Assembly (NCBI GenBank): GCA_903632075.3
Contig: CAHIKZ030000813.1
Coordinates: forward strand, 630,001 to 694,000
Length of the DNA stretch: 64,000 nt
Reading direction: 5' to 3'
Source: Acanthosepion pharaonis
Lineage: Eukaryota > Mollusca > Cephalopoda > Sepiida > Sepiidae
Under the pieces are notes generated by a model. That model was not told the DNA's origin. It did no database searches and was given only the letters and a program-made list of their open reading frames with translations. A program made the position numbers and the translations under genes. Of the stretch, positions 10,790 to 22,735 are shown one piece after another (the stretch's first letter is position 1; every line of letters starts with the position of its first letter).

Positions 10790-11640
10790 ATTCAGCCATG
10801 CTTTGACTATTGCTGCCACATCTAGTCTGGTGTTTCTGTTGTATATTTAGAAATTCTTGATAAAATACAAAAAAACTGCAATGTTATTGGACCTGACATC
10901 TCGGATTCAGTCACTTTCCCACTGCCATAATATAACTTCCCTGTGCCTTTTCTACAAATACTTTCAAGGTAATTGTTGGGATGAACTTTCCTTTATGGCA
11001 GGGGTTGGCAATCTTTTGCAAACTGAGGGTTTTAAAATCATTCAGGGGGGAGATTTACTTAACACACTGAGTCAGGTTGTGACACAAAGTCAGTTTTTAA
11101 CATGGGGACCTGAGTGTTTTCACTTGGGCTGCTGGTCTAAGCTAGTCATAGCCGTGATACCACCAGCACAGGGATGGAGTCCTGTGCCAGGTAAGTCAAG
11201 ATCAATATAACTGTTTTACAATCTATTTTATATAGTATATATACTTTAGTATATATTAAAATTGAAACAGCTGAATATCTTTGCATTGTAGTAGTTATTG
11301 GTTCATACTTTATGATGTCATTTGCATCTGCATGCCATTGGAAATTGCTTGGCGTGTCACATGTGGCAGGTTGCCAACCTCTGTTGTACTTCGACTTTAT
11401 GAATATAAAGACGGTACTAGATTGGCGACAATATCTCATCATTTTGCAGTTGAAATATTCTTTTCTCACGTGTGGAACTCCCTTTCGGCTTCTTGCTTCC
11501 CAGTCAACAAAAAAATTTTTAGATGTCATGTCAATTATTACCTTCTGTCTTCTTAATTCTTGTTTTTTTGTTTTCTTCTCATATTTTCTCATGCCCTTGT
11601 GCCATAGTGGCTTTATTGCCTTGCTTGGAGTGAAATGATT
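10790..11640 (+). mobile_element. LINE 3' fragment (family L-A) interrupted by a MITE
   Basis: The coding remnant stops at the left MITE end (10999) and resumes at 11384 (ttcgactttatgaatataaag...). It then runs to the tail gtggctttattgccttgct and (A)n, so the MITE inserted after the LINE. Confidence 0.75.
10999..11383. mobile_element. Short inverted-repeat element (hAT-type MITE)
   Basis: The termini caggggttggcaa (10999-11011) and ttgccaacctctg (11371-11383) are inverted copies. They resemble the CAGGGGTTGGCAA ends of hAT-derived MITEs. The interior (385 bp) has no transposase. Confidence 0.7.
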
Positions 11641-11724
11641 AAGAAAGGAAAAAAGGCTTGGAAAATTTGATACTCACCAGGACAGACTGAAAGCAACAGG
11701 GACAGTGGAAAACAACGCACAACC

Positions 11725-12140
11725 TACCTGGCAAGCTTGAGTGAACGAATGGTAGAGCAGAGTTTGGTAGAGATAGCAAAAAGACAAAATTTACTAAGAG
11801 CTACAAAGGACAGGAAATTGAGGAGAGCCATGATCGCCCTTGTACTGAATGGAGATGGAACATAAATGAAGAAGAATGAGCTTATGTAAATGGTTGGCAG
11901 AACAGAGATTAGAAGAGATAGCAAAAAGACAAAAAACATTAAGAGCTACAAAGGATGGGACATTGTGGAGAGCCGTGGTCCTTAAGTGACACGGCACATA
12001 GAAGAAGAATAAGATTGTGTAAATGGTTGGCAGAACAGGGATTAGGAGAGATAGCAAAAAGAGTAAATTTATTAAGGAGAGGAAATTGTGGAGAGCCATG
12101 ATCACCAATGTCCTAAAGGAGTATGACACAAAGAAGAAGT
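11725..12140 (+). repeat. Three tandem copies of a LINE 3' coding tail (about 140 bp each)
   Basis: Units begin near 11735, 11880 and 12012. Each has the pattern gt-aa-gg-tggcagaacagagatt-agagatagcaaaaag-aaa-tta-gagctacaaaggac-gga-att-tggagagcc, the C-terminal region of a LINE ORF2 (xLVEIAKRQNLLRATKDRKLRRAMIA). Units diverge by substitutions and short indels, so the triplication is old. Confidence 0.75.
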
Positions 12141-12399
12141 TTCTTTAAACTAAACTTATTTTCCTTTAAGTTATACCCACAATGTTAGACTTGCTAAAAA
12201 TTACCCCATGCTGAGGTACCAGAAACTGTATTGGGCCATACAAAGGCAAATTTATTGAAAAAGCAGGAAATCAAATATTTTTTAAAATTCATATCATGCA
12301 ATTTTAGTGAAGGATTATGACTGTTTCATTTTTTATGGCTTATCAACCGTTTGTTGGTAATTTAAAACCAAACAATTCTTTTTATATTCTAAGAATTGT

Positions 12400-12677
12400 T
12401 TTGGCAATAATAATGGTTTAGTGAGACAAGTTTTACTAATTAACACATAGCTGAGGGGAGAAGAGGTGGATTCATATGTTTCCAAGGGTATTTGAGCATA
12501 AGTGAATATAAAAAAAACCCAATGCGAATTGGATCTCGGCTCTCCAATTAACAATTCCGAGCGATTATCCATTACACCACCTGAGCAGTCACTCTTCTAG
12601 GTACTGACCATGCTCAATGTTGCTTAACTATGGTAATCATATGGGAACCCATGTTTCAATGTGATGTGGCTGTAAGC
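12400..12677 (-). mobile_element. 5S rRNA-tRNA composite SINE
   Basis: Reverse complement: a 5S-like head begins gcttacagccacatcacattgaaa and includes the agttaagcaacattgagc and gtcagtacc landmarks of eukaryotic 5S rRNA (3' part shortened). A tRNA-like unit (ggtgtaatggataatcgctcgg-aattgtt-) follows, then the family body with cacctcttctcccctcagctatg. Confidence 0.75.
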
Positions 12678-12721
12678 AAATTTTGGGGAGAGAAAAGTAG
12701 AATAAAAGAAATAAAAATGTG

Positions 12722-12754
<33 letters not shown>

Positions 12755-13039
12755 ATGGCAGTTGATTTTATTAACGAATCACTAAGTGAAAATATTAATA
12801 AGTCAAAAAAAAAAATAAAACAATAAAATAAAATCTCCCTTTGAGATGAATAAATAAATTTATGAGGGAGGTGCTGCAGAGATCTCGGCCAGGCCCATTC
12901 TTTGGAAAGGGAAAGGATTCTTGGGCAGGCTGAAAACTTTTCAACAGCAATTCCTGTTAACATTATTTTACATGTGAACTATTGTCCACGTGATTGTTTT
13001 TGATATTACAGCGTTTCAGCTGTTGTATCCTCCAGTCTT

Positions 13040-13530
13040 CATCACGGCTTTGCATGTGTTACTGAGAGTAAAATAAACTGAGAAAATGTTATGGAGGGGG
13101 GAAAAAACAATAAAGTACAGGATTTAAAATGACAGAAGATGACGATTAATGTAGTGCTAAAATTTTCATAGCTGTGAGGAAAACAAGAAGCTGGAAGAGA
13201 GTTTGAAAAGAACTTACAGTTAAATCTAGCAATTTCAACAGTAAAATGATGAGACCTATCTGCCAATTTAGTACTGCGCTTGAATTTGTAAAGCCCAGGT
13301 ACCAAAGAGAAAAACACATCAGAACAATTACCATGAAAATATTTATAAAAAAGGCAGAGGGAAGTTATATTATGGCCGTGGGAAAGTGACAGAAGCCAAG
13401 ATGCTAAGGCAGGACCAATTGCAGATTCTTTAGAATTTGTCAAGAATCTGAAAATGCTTAGCAGAATCACCAGACCAAATGTTGCAACAATATTCAAAGC
13501 AATGGTCAATGGTAGACTTATGAACTGAGT
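13040..13530 (-). mobile_element. LINE 3' fragment (family L-A), minus strand
   Basis: The best open copy: the minus frame 13533-13042 reads ILLSIFRFLTNSKESAIGP, LFYKYFHGNCSDV, VPGLYKFKRSTKLADRSHHF and TVEIARFNCKFFSNSLPASC, the C-terminal region downstream of the RT in a non-LTR retrotransposon. It has no RT motifs itself, so it is 5' truncated. Confidence 0.7.
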
Positions 13531-13849
13531 CACCTACAGGGAATTCTGAACTGAACCCTTTATTTAATCTACAAGAGTAGATTGTTCTTTTATCCCGACA
13601 CATGTCTAGGCCTTATCTTAGTATTACTTATTTTAGTAAGAACTAGATGAGACATCCCTAGACATGGGTAGTGGAATGAGAAAAATCTTAACTTGTAGAT
13701 TAAATAAAGGTTTCCGCCAAAAATTCACTGTAGGTCAATCAGATTGACATAAACCTAATGAAAGTCTGACGGTACACTGGCCAAAATGTTGTGGTAGTAA
13801 AATTTAATTGAATCAATTGCAGCTATGTAAGTTGGTTCGCTGTTGAGTT

Positions 13850-14455
13850 AGACAATATTTCTTGTCAGAATCTATTTTACATATTTATAAGTTTACTATT
13901 CGTCCTTGCTTTGAATATTGCTGCCACAACTGATCTGGTGTTCTCACTAAATATTTAGAGATTCATGATAAAACCCAAAGAATCTGTAATGTTATTGGCC
14001 CTGACCTGACATCTCTGCTTCAGTCACTTTCCCACTGCTATAATATAGCATGTGCCTTTTCTATAGAAACTTTCAGGGTAATTGCATGGATGAACTTTCC
14101 TCTACAGTACCTAGGCTTTAAGAATTTAAGCAAAGTATTAGATTGGCAGTTAGGTCTCATGATTTTCCAGTTGAAATGGTGAGATGTAACCATAAGTTCT
14201 TTGCTAACAGTTTCTTCTATCACACTTCTTGCTTGTGGAATGCTCTTCCAATTTCTTGTTTTCCAGTTAACTTTGATCTTCAAAAATATAAATGCAATGT
14301 CAATCGTTATCTTCTGTCTTCTTAATTCATGTCCTTTTATTGTCCTCTCTAATTAATGTTTATTTTTCTCATTTTTTTCTTCTATAACTCTCAGTAACCA
14401 TTTATGTCTTAGTGGCTTTATTGACTTGGTTGGGATGAAATGAATAAAACAAAAA
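13850..14455 (+). mobile_element. LINE 3' fragment (family L-A)
   Basis: Continues to tcagtaaccatttatgtcttagtggcttta and an A-rich tail that abuts the MRPL54 3' region. Confidence 0.7.
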
Positions 14456-14474
14456 AAAAAAACAAAAAAAAAAG

Positions 14475-14530
14475 AAAGATGAGGACAATAGTGCCCATGT
14501 AAATAATAATTCCTCATCCCAGAAATTCAA
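14475..14530 (+). repeat. Fragment of the hammerhead-retroposon tail
   Basis: aaagatgaggacaatagt-cc-tgtaaata-ttcctcatcccagaaatt matches the tail module seen at 23430-23510. It lies in the presumed 3'UTR of MRPL54, in antisense orientation to that gene. Confidence 0.6.
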
Positions 14531-14558
14531 AGTGTAATTCATGTTAAAAAAGAAATTT

Positions 14559-14842
14559 CTAGAATTTTTTAATTTTCATTAACTCGTTCTTTCTTCGTAG
14601 TGCCTGTTTCCTTAGTCTTTTCCAGTAGGTGATATCAGACGGATCCAATGTGGACAGTTCAGGAGGAGGGCCACAATTGAGTTTCCACAGCCAATCGGGG
14701 TACTCGCTGTCTGCCTTCAAAGGGATCATCTCACTATCATTGAGAATGTTGGCTCCACAGACAAAATTCACCAGCTTATCGACATCAGTTTCAACAGGCA
14801 ATGGTTCTTTCTTTACTGGTTGGGCAGACATTTTAGCACCGC
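14559..14842 (-). CDS. MRPL54: MRPL54 exon 2 (mature mL54 domain), terminal coding exon
   Basis: The reverse-strand acceptor is tcattttacag. The exon starts in phase 1 (gc ggt gct) and ends KIKKF-stop. It encodes GAKMSAQPVKKEPLPV, then NFVCGANILND, then the mL54 core. Just 3' of the stop on this strand lie a fragment of the hammerhead-retroposon tail (14475-14530) and LINE debris. No clean AATAAA is seen within 60 bp. Confidence 0.94.
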
Positions 14843-16516
14843 CTGTAAAATGACAAAATAAAGAGGTATGGATTGATACATCATTGAATTTAAAAAAAAA
14901 AAAAAAAATAGCATGTTTGAACATTGCAGTATTAAAATACATATTTACAAGTCTACCATTTGCACATGCTTTGAATATTGCTTCCATATATGGTTCAATA
15001 CTCCTGCTATTTATTTAAAGATTCTTGATGAAATTCAAAAAATAATCAATGCAGTTTCAGTCACTTTCTCACTGTCATAATGGAACTTCCTTGTACATTT
15101 TCTATAAATACTTTCATAGTAATTGTTCAGATGAACCTTCCTCTGTGGAATGTAAACTTTCTGAATTTAAACACAATACTAGATTAGCAACAAGCTCTCA
15201 TCAATTCCTTGTTGAATTGGCAACTAGATGTAACTATAAATTCTATGCTAAAATTTTCTTTTCTTGTACACAGAACTCTCTTTTGGTTCCATGTTTTCCA
15301 GCCAACTTTGATCTTCAAAAATTTAAATGCATTTTCAATTGGTATATGCTGTCCTCCTGATTACACATCTATTGTTCTCACTCATCAATAATGTTTCCCT
15401 TTTTTCTTATTCTTTCACACTCAGTAATCCCTTGTGTCTTAGTAGCTTTACTGCCTTGCACAGGGTGAAATGATTAAAAAAAAAAAAGAAAAAAGGTAGT
15501 AAATGTTATTTTTATTTTATTTTTAATTAAATTAAGTGGTAATCTGCAGTGTAATCCCTGCGCTTAATTTCTAATAAAAATTTCCTAAATAGTCATATTT
15601 AGATGTAAATTTACATGCTTAATTCGAAAATAACAAAGAAATTTTGATAAAATGCACCATTTTTGAGTTATCGACAATAAACAATAATTTAACTAAGAAT
15701 TGTTTTTTAAAACTTTTCAAATCTGTTTGATATTCAAATTTAACTTTAAATGAGTTATTTAAATTTTAATTGACTGTTACTTCAGGTTTGTCAAGAGCAA
15801 AAAATGAACAGACCGATGGATACACATACACTGTGCTTTATTTATATAGATATAGACATTAGAAAATTTATCAAATGATTTTCTCATCGTCATATCTCTA
15901 TGTAACCGTGTCAAGAGTTGAAAATCCATGTCGGCTTAGCATAAAGACAAAAAGAACCTTAGAAAGAAAATAGATGTCTTGCAGAAAATGTTTATACAGA
16001 AATTTTAGAGCAGTAAAAGAAATTCTATGACAATTTTTCTTTGTTTGTAGAATGGGTATTTAGCTAGTGTTCAATAATAGACATGAGTCTTATGCAACTT
16101 CCACATCTAAATGTTTTTATGTTTTGTTATTTTATTTCAGATGCTGTATTTCAAATTTCTGATTGATTCTTTTTTATGGCATAATAACCCTTTGCAGCCA
16201 TAAAATATCTTTTAGAGGAGAAGAATTATTTTTTTGAGATAATAATGGTTTAGTAATACAAATCTTACTAATTAATCCATAGCTGGGGGAGAAGAGGTGG
16301 ATTCATATCTTTCCATGGAATTAAATATAAAGAATAGAAATGGGCAGTTTAACCGAAAAACCGACTTCTTTTGATTTCATCTTCACACCATTAAACTGCA
16401 TCAAAATTTTTATGAAAGGAAAATCGTTTGTTTTTTTTTAAGTGCTATCATTACTGACTGAGTGACCATATCTAAAAAAAACACAGGTGAAAAAGACTTT
16501 CAGATGCTAATAAAAT

Positions 16517-16572
<56 letters not shown>

Positions 16573-19499
16573 ATGATCCCTCGTTTATCGTGGTAGATTG
16601 GTTCCGAGACTGGCTGCGATAACTGAATTTTCACAAATTAAGGATGCCATATTTACAGTATTTATTTAACGTGTATTTGGACTTTTGTAACCCTCCCGGT
16701 ACTGTTAACAACCTACCCATCACGGTACTCTGTTAATAACAAGGACAACTGATAAGCAATAACACTTAAGATTTAAAAAATAAAGATTGTTACTGTACTT
16801 AACACAAAAGAAGTTGAAGTAAAATTTGAATGATGATGATGATGAATTTGCTGCACAGTAGACTTAATGATGATGAAGCTGATGATGACTTCTACTGATC
16901 AACCGATGATTGTATTTTACATCTCTTCAGATGGCGGTGCCATTTCCTGGGACACCTCTTCCACTTCTTCCGAAGATGCAACTGTAGTAGTGGCAGCAGG
17001 AACTGGCTCTTTTTTGCAAGGCTGCAAAAACATTGTGATAGGAAGTTGCTCATGTTGCTTATTTTTCTGTTCAAAGTGCATCTTGTAGAGATTCATGATT
17101 TCATCAACCTTGTTGCAAAATTGCACAGAATGAACCATATCATCGTTCTATTCCTGTGACCTCGCATTCTTTTCTTTAGCCAAGTTGCAGTTCTTGGCCA
17201 GCCATTCCAAAGTCAAACCAGTTTGGTTGATAACTTTTTTACATTTCTTGCTTCATTATTTCTTCTTGTTCTTTGCTGGCTGACTTCAATAAGTCTTCGA
17301 GGTCTGCTTCTATTAGTGGCTAGGTGTGGCAGTCTAATAACTCGACGATGTCTCACGTGGTCATGTCTGCAAAGCTGTCACCTCCAATGATTGCAGCCAA
17401 CTGCAAAGCTTTCTGTACTGCGGAGTGTTGGATTTTGGCAGGTGTAAATCCCTTGTCGTCGTAAATAACCTTGGGTCACAAATTCTTCCAGCTCACGTTA
17501 ATGGTGGCAGGCTTCATTTCTTGCAATGCCTTCTGGAGACATGTAGCAATTGTGTACTGCCGCCAGTATTCCTTCAAGGTAAAATTTTTGTCTTCTTGGA
17601 CGGCATCCACAGAAGTAACCAGGTTTGCCAGGACATTCCTTGTGTATAGGTCCTTGAACACCCTGATAACCCCCTGGTCCATTGGCTGAATAAGTGACAT
17701 AGTGTTGGGTGGCAGGAACAAAATCTGAATGCCCAAATGCGACAGATCAATAGTGTGGCCACCAGCATTATCTATAAGGAAAAGGATTTTGAATGGCAAG
17801 CCCTTCTCTAATAGATACACCTTGACTTGCGGGTTAAAACACTGGTGAAAACAGTCAAAGGTCAGTATCTTCATTATCCACGGCTTTGGATTGTGCATCC
17901 AATGTACAGGTAGCAGATTTTTTTTGTTTTTTAAAGCCCTTAGGTTTTTAGACTTGTAAATATGTCCTGGCTTTAACAAAAAATCCTGCAGCATTGCCAC
18001 ACATCATGAGGGTCATATGATCTTTGCTTTAAAGCCAGAGGCTTTTGCTTCCTCTTTGTACAGAAAAGATTGTGATGGCATTCTTTTCCATAACAAGCTC
18101 GTCTTGTCCATATTAAAAACTTGTTCAGGCTTATATCCACCTTTGGAGATAAGCTTCTTGAAAGTTTCATTCACGCAAAAAGAAAAACTGATCATTTTTA
18201 TTTCACACCCCTACACTCATGTAAATGAGACAATTTGAAAGGTATTAAATTGTTGATCTTTTCCTTACCTTGTCATCAAATTGTGATTGTTGAATGGAAA
18301 AGGAATGTATTATTCTAGTGTGCATATATTACATAGCACAAGAACATTTAAATTCCTCATGCAGGGGCACTGCAATGTGTTGTAACGGTCAGCAAGCTTG
18401 TTGCACTAGTTCAATTAGGATGGAGTAGTGAGTTTGGCAAATTTATTTGGTTTATTTTGTTTTACGGCATATCAACCTTAATGGGTTATTTAATGCTGAC
18501 AAAAATTTTTATTGCTGGTAATATTTTGTTTTGTCAAAAATCTGTTTCTGGTAATATATTTCCTTCAAAATTGCATTGCTGGTAATAATTTTTTTCCAAA
18601 AAGTATTGCTGGTAATAGTTAACTATTTGCCCATAGCTGGGATCCTAACAGGTGCTACCACCCCAGGTCTGGGTGGACTTGGGAACACCAGCAATTAAGA
18701 GGTGGTTCAACACTCCTCAAAACCTCCTGATCAGAGGCCTTGCTGCTGGACGTAGTTTAATATCTTACCCAGGACGCGAGTTTGGCAAACTTTAACTTTT
18801 GTACCAGCAAAAAAAAAAAAACAAAGCGTCAAAAAGACAGTTGTTCCCTTGACACCGCTATTATTTTAACTACCTTCACTATTGTTTTAAAAACTGTAAT
18901 TAGAATTTTAATAATCCCTAAACACATGAAAGTGAATAGCAGATTAGATTGAGGAAGTGGAGAGCTGAGCTCAATTCCAGTTAAGTCTGTTACATTCACT
19001 TACATGCTAATAATATTGGGAAAGGTATGAATATCGCTTTCTCCCCCAGCTATGGGTAAACTGTAGGACAGATTGAGCCCTATTCCTTTGGTTGGCAACC
19101 AGTCTAGAAGGAAAACTCTGGATTCAAACTAGCCTGGAGATGGTCTGGCTCTGTCAATCTATTCTTGCTCTAGAAACACCACTGTTGCTATCGATGCAGT
19201 GCCCCAATGACCCTCAGGGGTTATGGGTTTCAGGATTATGACAGAAACCAAAACAAAATAGACCATGACAAGATTTCTTAACATGTAAGAAAAAAATAAA
19301 AATAAAAAAATTATTGTTCAAATCTGTCATCTGGAATGCTTAATTGATATACATTCCAAATTAAAAGAAAAAGATTATTTTTAAAATTTGTAATCTGGAG
19401 TGCTTAATTGATAAAAAAAAATTCAAAATTACGAATTTCATAAAAAAAAAATTGTAATCAGAAGTAATATAGGAAAAATAACTGTAGATTACGAATTTA

Positions 19500-19559
<60 letters not shown>

Positions 19560-20194
19560 TTGAAATAATTTTGTATATTTTGGTTTGGCTTCTGTAGCGG
19601 GGAGTGAAATTAGACCTCCGATTAACTTTAAAATTTAATTTATTTATTTATTTTTTATTTTTAGATCTTCGTAATTTGGTGTACTTAGTAAGACAGAAAA
19701 AAAATAATTACTACTGGTCGCAGTGATTTAGTGTGTATCTCTACGTTTAAAGAAATTTAAAACTCCAATTGAATTACTTTTTTTAGTTTTACTTTTCAAA
19801 TAAATGCGAATAGGTGGTTTAAATTTAAAAAAAATAAATCAAGCTATTCGTGTTTTAACTACACATTTATTAAATTTTCACAATCTTTTTCATCTACGAA
19901 AAATTAGAAAAATAGTCATGACAATAAAATAAAAACTTAAAAAGCTTTTTGTGTATAAAATATTTTTTAGCGTGAATCATCGCGCAGTCAAATCGCAAAC
20001 AAACTTTCAAGTTCGTCAGCGATTTTTTCTTTTTTTACAGAACACAGTATTAAATGTTATTATCATTCCTCACCTGCCAATTTCTTAGCATATCGCACGC
20101 AAGCATAACTTGCAGTCTCTCCTTTCAAAAGAATTCGAAAACATGGTGAAATGATCGTGGAGGTCATAGAAAACCTGCATATAGATGCCGCCAT
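14559..20194 (-). CDS. MRPL54: MRPL54, mitochondrial large-ribosomal-subunit protein mL54, two exons
   Basis: Joining 20194-20074 to 14842-14559 gives about 134 residues; the human protein has 138. The N-terminus (MAASICRFSMTSTIIS) is basic and hydroxylated with no acidic residue in its first 20, as expected for a mitochondrial presequence, and the YAKK motif follows. The conserved C-terminal domain contains LKADSEYPDWLWKLNCGPPP and YWKRLRKQALRRKNELMK, diagnostic of mL54. The protein sits in the mitoribosome large subunit. The intron (14843-20073) carries LINE fragments, a Tigger transposon and SINEs. I chose the ATG at 20194 because it lies in a typical ATGGCGGC context and is the only in-phase start before the presequence. 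Confidence 0.92.
14930..15485 (+). mobile_element. LINE 3' fragment (family L-A) within the MRPL54 intron
   Basis: Contains tttctataaatactttcatagtaattgttcagatgaac, LWNSL-type remnants (ttcttgtacacagaactctc) and the tail ccttgtgtcttagtagcttta. Confidence 0.7.
15490..16234. other. AT-rich intronic DNA, nothing recognised
   Basis: Part of the MRPL54 intron; no open frame over 60 codons and no identified repeat family. Confidence 0.5.
16235..16320 (-). mobile_element. Composite SINE 3' fragment
   Basis: taatggtttagtaatacaa-cttactaattaatccatagctggg-gagaagaggtggattcatat matches the 3' body of the 12400-12677 element. Confidence 0.55.
16519..16566. repeat. (TA)n microsatellite
   Basis: Abuts the terminal repeat of the Tigger element; pogo-type elements insert at TA. 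Confidence 0.9.
16571..18235 (-). mobile_element. Tigger/pogo-type DNA transposon, decayed
   Basis: The minus frame 18000-17476 reads ILFLIDNAGGHTIDL, QILFLPPNTMSLIQPMDQGVIRVFK and LKEYWRQYTIATCL, the DDE domain of Tigger transposases (IDNAPGH and LPPNTTSLIQPMDQG blocks, one P lost). Upstream fragments (FKKLISKGGYKPEQVFNMDKTSLLWKRMP) are in another frame. The C-terminal acidic tail is at 17138-16917. The right-hand terminus caatgatccctcgtttatcg (from 16572) is typical of this group; the opposite terminus is not found. Confidence 0.85.
18455..18770 (+). repeat. Interspersed repeat family R3, plus orientation
   Basis: Ordered landmarks: cggcatatcaac, gggttatttaatgc, repeated ttgctggtaat, tttgcccatagctggga, ctaacaggtgctacc, ttaagaggtggttc, tcagaggccttgctgc. 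Other copies lie at 47795, 50880, 61600 and 63770. The internal 'ttgctggtaat' unit is itself repeated every 35-45 bp. Confidence 0.7.
18945..19245 (+). mobile_element. tRNA-derived SINE (family B)
   Basis: Has the tRNA-like end agattgaggaagtggagagctgagctcaattcc, then the family-B body (cttacatgctaata, cagctatgggtaaa, gttggcaaccagtct) and the 3' block gaaacaccactgttgc. Confidence 0.75.
19246..20073. other. Intronic AT-rich DNA with (CA)n-(TA)n microsatellite at 19501-19558
   Basis: Includes two tandem blocks of about 62 bp (gtaatctggagtgcttaattga) at 19320-19415. No gene or mobile element recognised. Confidence 0.5.
20074..20194 (-). CDS. MRPL54: MRPL54 exon 1 (mitochondrial presequence)
   Basis: Contains 40 codons plus one base, ending YAKKLA-G before donor gtgagg (reverse strand, 20073-20068). 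Phase 1 at the donor matches the two-base start of exon 2, so the junction codon is GGC (Gly). Confidence 0.9.
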
Positions 20195-21430
20195 TTTGAA
20201 AGTTAACCGGTGCATGGAAAGTTTTCCCTACAATAATTATTTCCGACCCTCTCGAATGCCTTTGTTTCATTTTTTTATACTTTTTTTTTTTTTTTAATCT
20301 TCATGAAGTAGGCAGGAGTGGACTGGTCGGAGTATCAGCTTGGCCGATAAAAAGTGGGCTCCTTATGGAGTAGGCTGCCTATATTAAATAAACATGCAAT
20401 AAAGAAACAATTGTTTTAGTAAGAAACTGGAATAAGAAAGTCAGCTGCATACTATCAGTTACTCAAGTCTAATGGGAGAAAACATTTTCAAAACAAAAGA
20501 TCAAGGTTAAGGAATTTCGCTGTCTGAGGAGAATTTGGAATCTTATATGGTGCTATCCATTGAAAATGAATTGTTAGATGAACTGGATGCAGTTATTGGC
20601 AGATTCGTACAATCTCGTGAACACCAACGACTGCTCTTAGTCTTAATATAGTGAACTGCATGTAATGATCTATTTGAACGATCTGTTAATCATGTGTAAA
20701 TTGTGCAGTAAACTATTTAAAATTATCAACTAATTACTTAAAATTAAAAAAAAATAACTAAAAATTAGATTATAACATTTTGTATTTACATTTGGTAGTA
20801 TTGTTGATAGCAAACACAAAAAAGTAGTGAAGGTGTAGTAGGATTAGGTAGTAGTAAGTAACACCATACGAAAATATACACTTTCCTCTTTCCTAATTGA
20901 ATGACAAAGAAAACTCTCTCCCTTTCTTCTATATACTTCTTTGTCTTTCCTTCCTTCTATTCTTCCTATCCTCGGTAACGGACATGAACCATGAACTTGG
21001 TTTATGTGGATCAGTGAACTTCATAAAAAAAATCACCCAATGACAACACGTCCCGCCAAAAATCAAACAGGAAACACGGATATGTCAGCCCCAGTAAAAA
21101 GAAGAAAACCACATACAAGACGAGAGACACCGCAGTGGAGAGGAACTGGATTCGTGGTAGCAGTTCCAGGCGCTAAGGTTGGTGATTCATCGGCTGTGAG
21201 TTTGACCTGATGTACAACTCCAGAAGAGAAAGAAGAAGAAAGGATGAATGCAACGAATTAATTTCCGTCAGCCAGAAGGAACACAACAACTCTGTATAAA
21301 CTCTCAAATTACAAAAAAGAACTATGTCGATAGTCAACCATTTTAAACACTGTAGCCAAATGGAGTCAACAATAAATGATACTATAGACATTAAATTTGG
21401 CCTTTACTTCATCTCTGTATACCATAAAGG
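20195..21430. other. Upstream of MRPL54: presumed promoter then unassigned DNA
   Basis: The first 100 bp are more GC-balanced than the surroundings and should hold the MRPL54 5'UTR and promoter, but no TATA or defined motif stands out. A 68-codon frame at 21004-21210 has no recognisable domain. Confidence 0.35.
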
Positions 21431-21439
21431 AAAGCGAAA

Positions 21440-21740
21440 AGAAAGGCTATCAGTTGCAAGAATGCGTAATTGTTAGTAAAAGGAACATGCAAATTACAAA
21501 TTGGAGATATCAAAACGAAACAGGAGCAACAATTTAGATATCTGAGAAGCGTATTAACAGAGGATGGAAAGTTTGACACGGAAAACCGAAAGTGCATTGG
21601 GATAGCGAAAGTTGACTTTCAAAAGTTAAGCAAAGTATTAAGAAACAGGAAAATTTCGTTAGAACCGAAGAAAAAAGTACTAAACTCTTTACATAATATC
21701 AGTTCAATGAATACTGGACCACTTCCTCACAGATGAAAGA
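21440..21740 (+). mobile_element. LINE reverse-transcriptase C-terminal fragment
   Basis: CKLQIGDIKTKQEQQFRYLRSVLTEDGKFDTENRKC and FQKLSKVLRNRKISLEPKKKVLN match the thumb region after the RT catalytic site of a common metazoan LINE. Related fragments are at 33050 and 35640. Confidence 0.75.
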
Positions 21741-22099
21741 ATTGTTAGATGAATTGGATGAAGAAACAATTATTGGCAGATTTGAGCAATCATCTAGTTA
21801 ATACAAATGGTTGCTCTTAATATAGTAGACTGCATGAAATGATCTATTGTGTTTTGGAACTATCTGTTAATATGTAAATTGTGCAATAAACTATTAAAAA
21901 ATAGCAATCAATTAAAATTTAATTATAACATTTTGTATCTACTGCCATATGTATTTTTAAAATATTTTATTTATTTATTAGGAAAATTAAATAATAGCAA
22001 TGTAATTGTTAGTGGACCACCTTTGTCTTATGGATACTAGATTTTTAGACTCAGTCCACAACTGACCGTAGGCGATCATGACTCTCTCTCGATCTATTT

Positions 22100-22325
22100 T
22101 CTTTATTATCTGTTTTGAATTCAGAGGTTTTCCTTCTCTTAGACTGGTTGACAAACAAAGCTAGATAGTCCTATCTATACTGTTGCAGCGGACGAGAAGA
22201 GACAGATTAATACTTCAAGAGAATTAGAGAGAAAGAAAACGCAACAGACTATCCTGGAATTTGAACTCGGCTTACCAATTCCATTTTACGTGATGTTTAC
22301 TTAGCACTACCCTCACCATGTAACT
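22100..22325 (-). mobile_element. tRNA-derived SINE (family B), degenerate
   Basis: In reverse: tRNA-like remnants with ggaatttgaactcggcttaccaattcc, then body fragments, then ggttttccttctcttagact. The central body is rearranged. Confidence 0.5.
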
Positions 22326-22429
22326 ATTTTGGCTTTAGTACATAAATATTTTGTTCTTTTTTTTTTTTACCAGATCTTTACGAAGTATTTATGAGTTGTA
22401 ATGGCAAAAGTACACAGGTGTAGGCTTTA

Positions 22430-22735
22430 AGAAAGCTTTATTCAACTGAGAATACAAGGTTCGCGTATTGTCCTTTTATAGTCCCAGTAAACAGAACTCT
22501 CTCAAAGAGAAGAGTAACAAAACAAGGGGAGACCACTCTCGATTATTCATAACATGAGTTTCACTTTATTTTATAACAGAGGGACTAATGCATACCAACG
22601 ACTCGATCAATCTCTTCGTATGCCTGTTCTAAAAACTAAAAAAAAATGACATAACCATTTTTCTTAATCAGTTCACCCCCAGTAAGGCGATAATGCCACT
22701 AAGACGCTAGGGGGACTTACTGGGAGAGAAAAAGA
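22430..22735 (-). mobile_element. LINE-type 3' end (cagtaagt...gtcttagtggca), minus strand
   Basis: The segment 22665-22720 is the reverse complement of the L-A 3'UTR pattern (agtaagtccccctagcgtcttagtggcatta). The left part (22430-22640) is unassigned. Confidence 0.45.
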
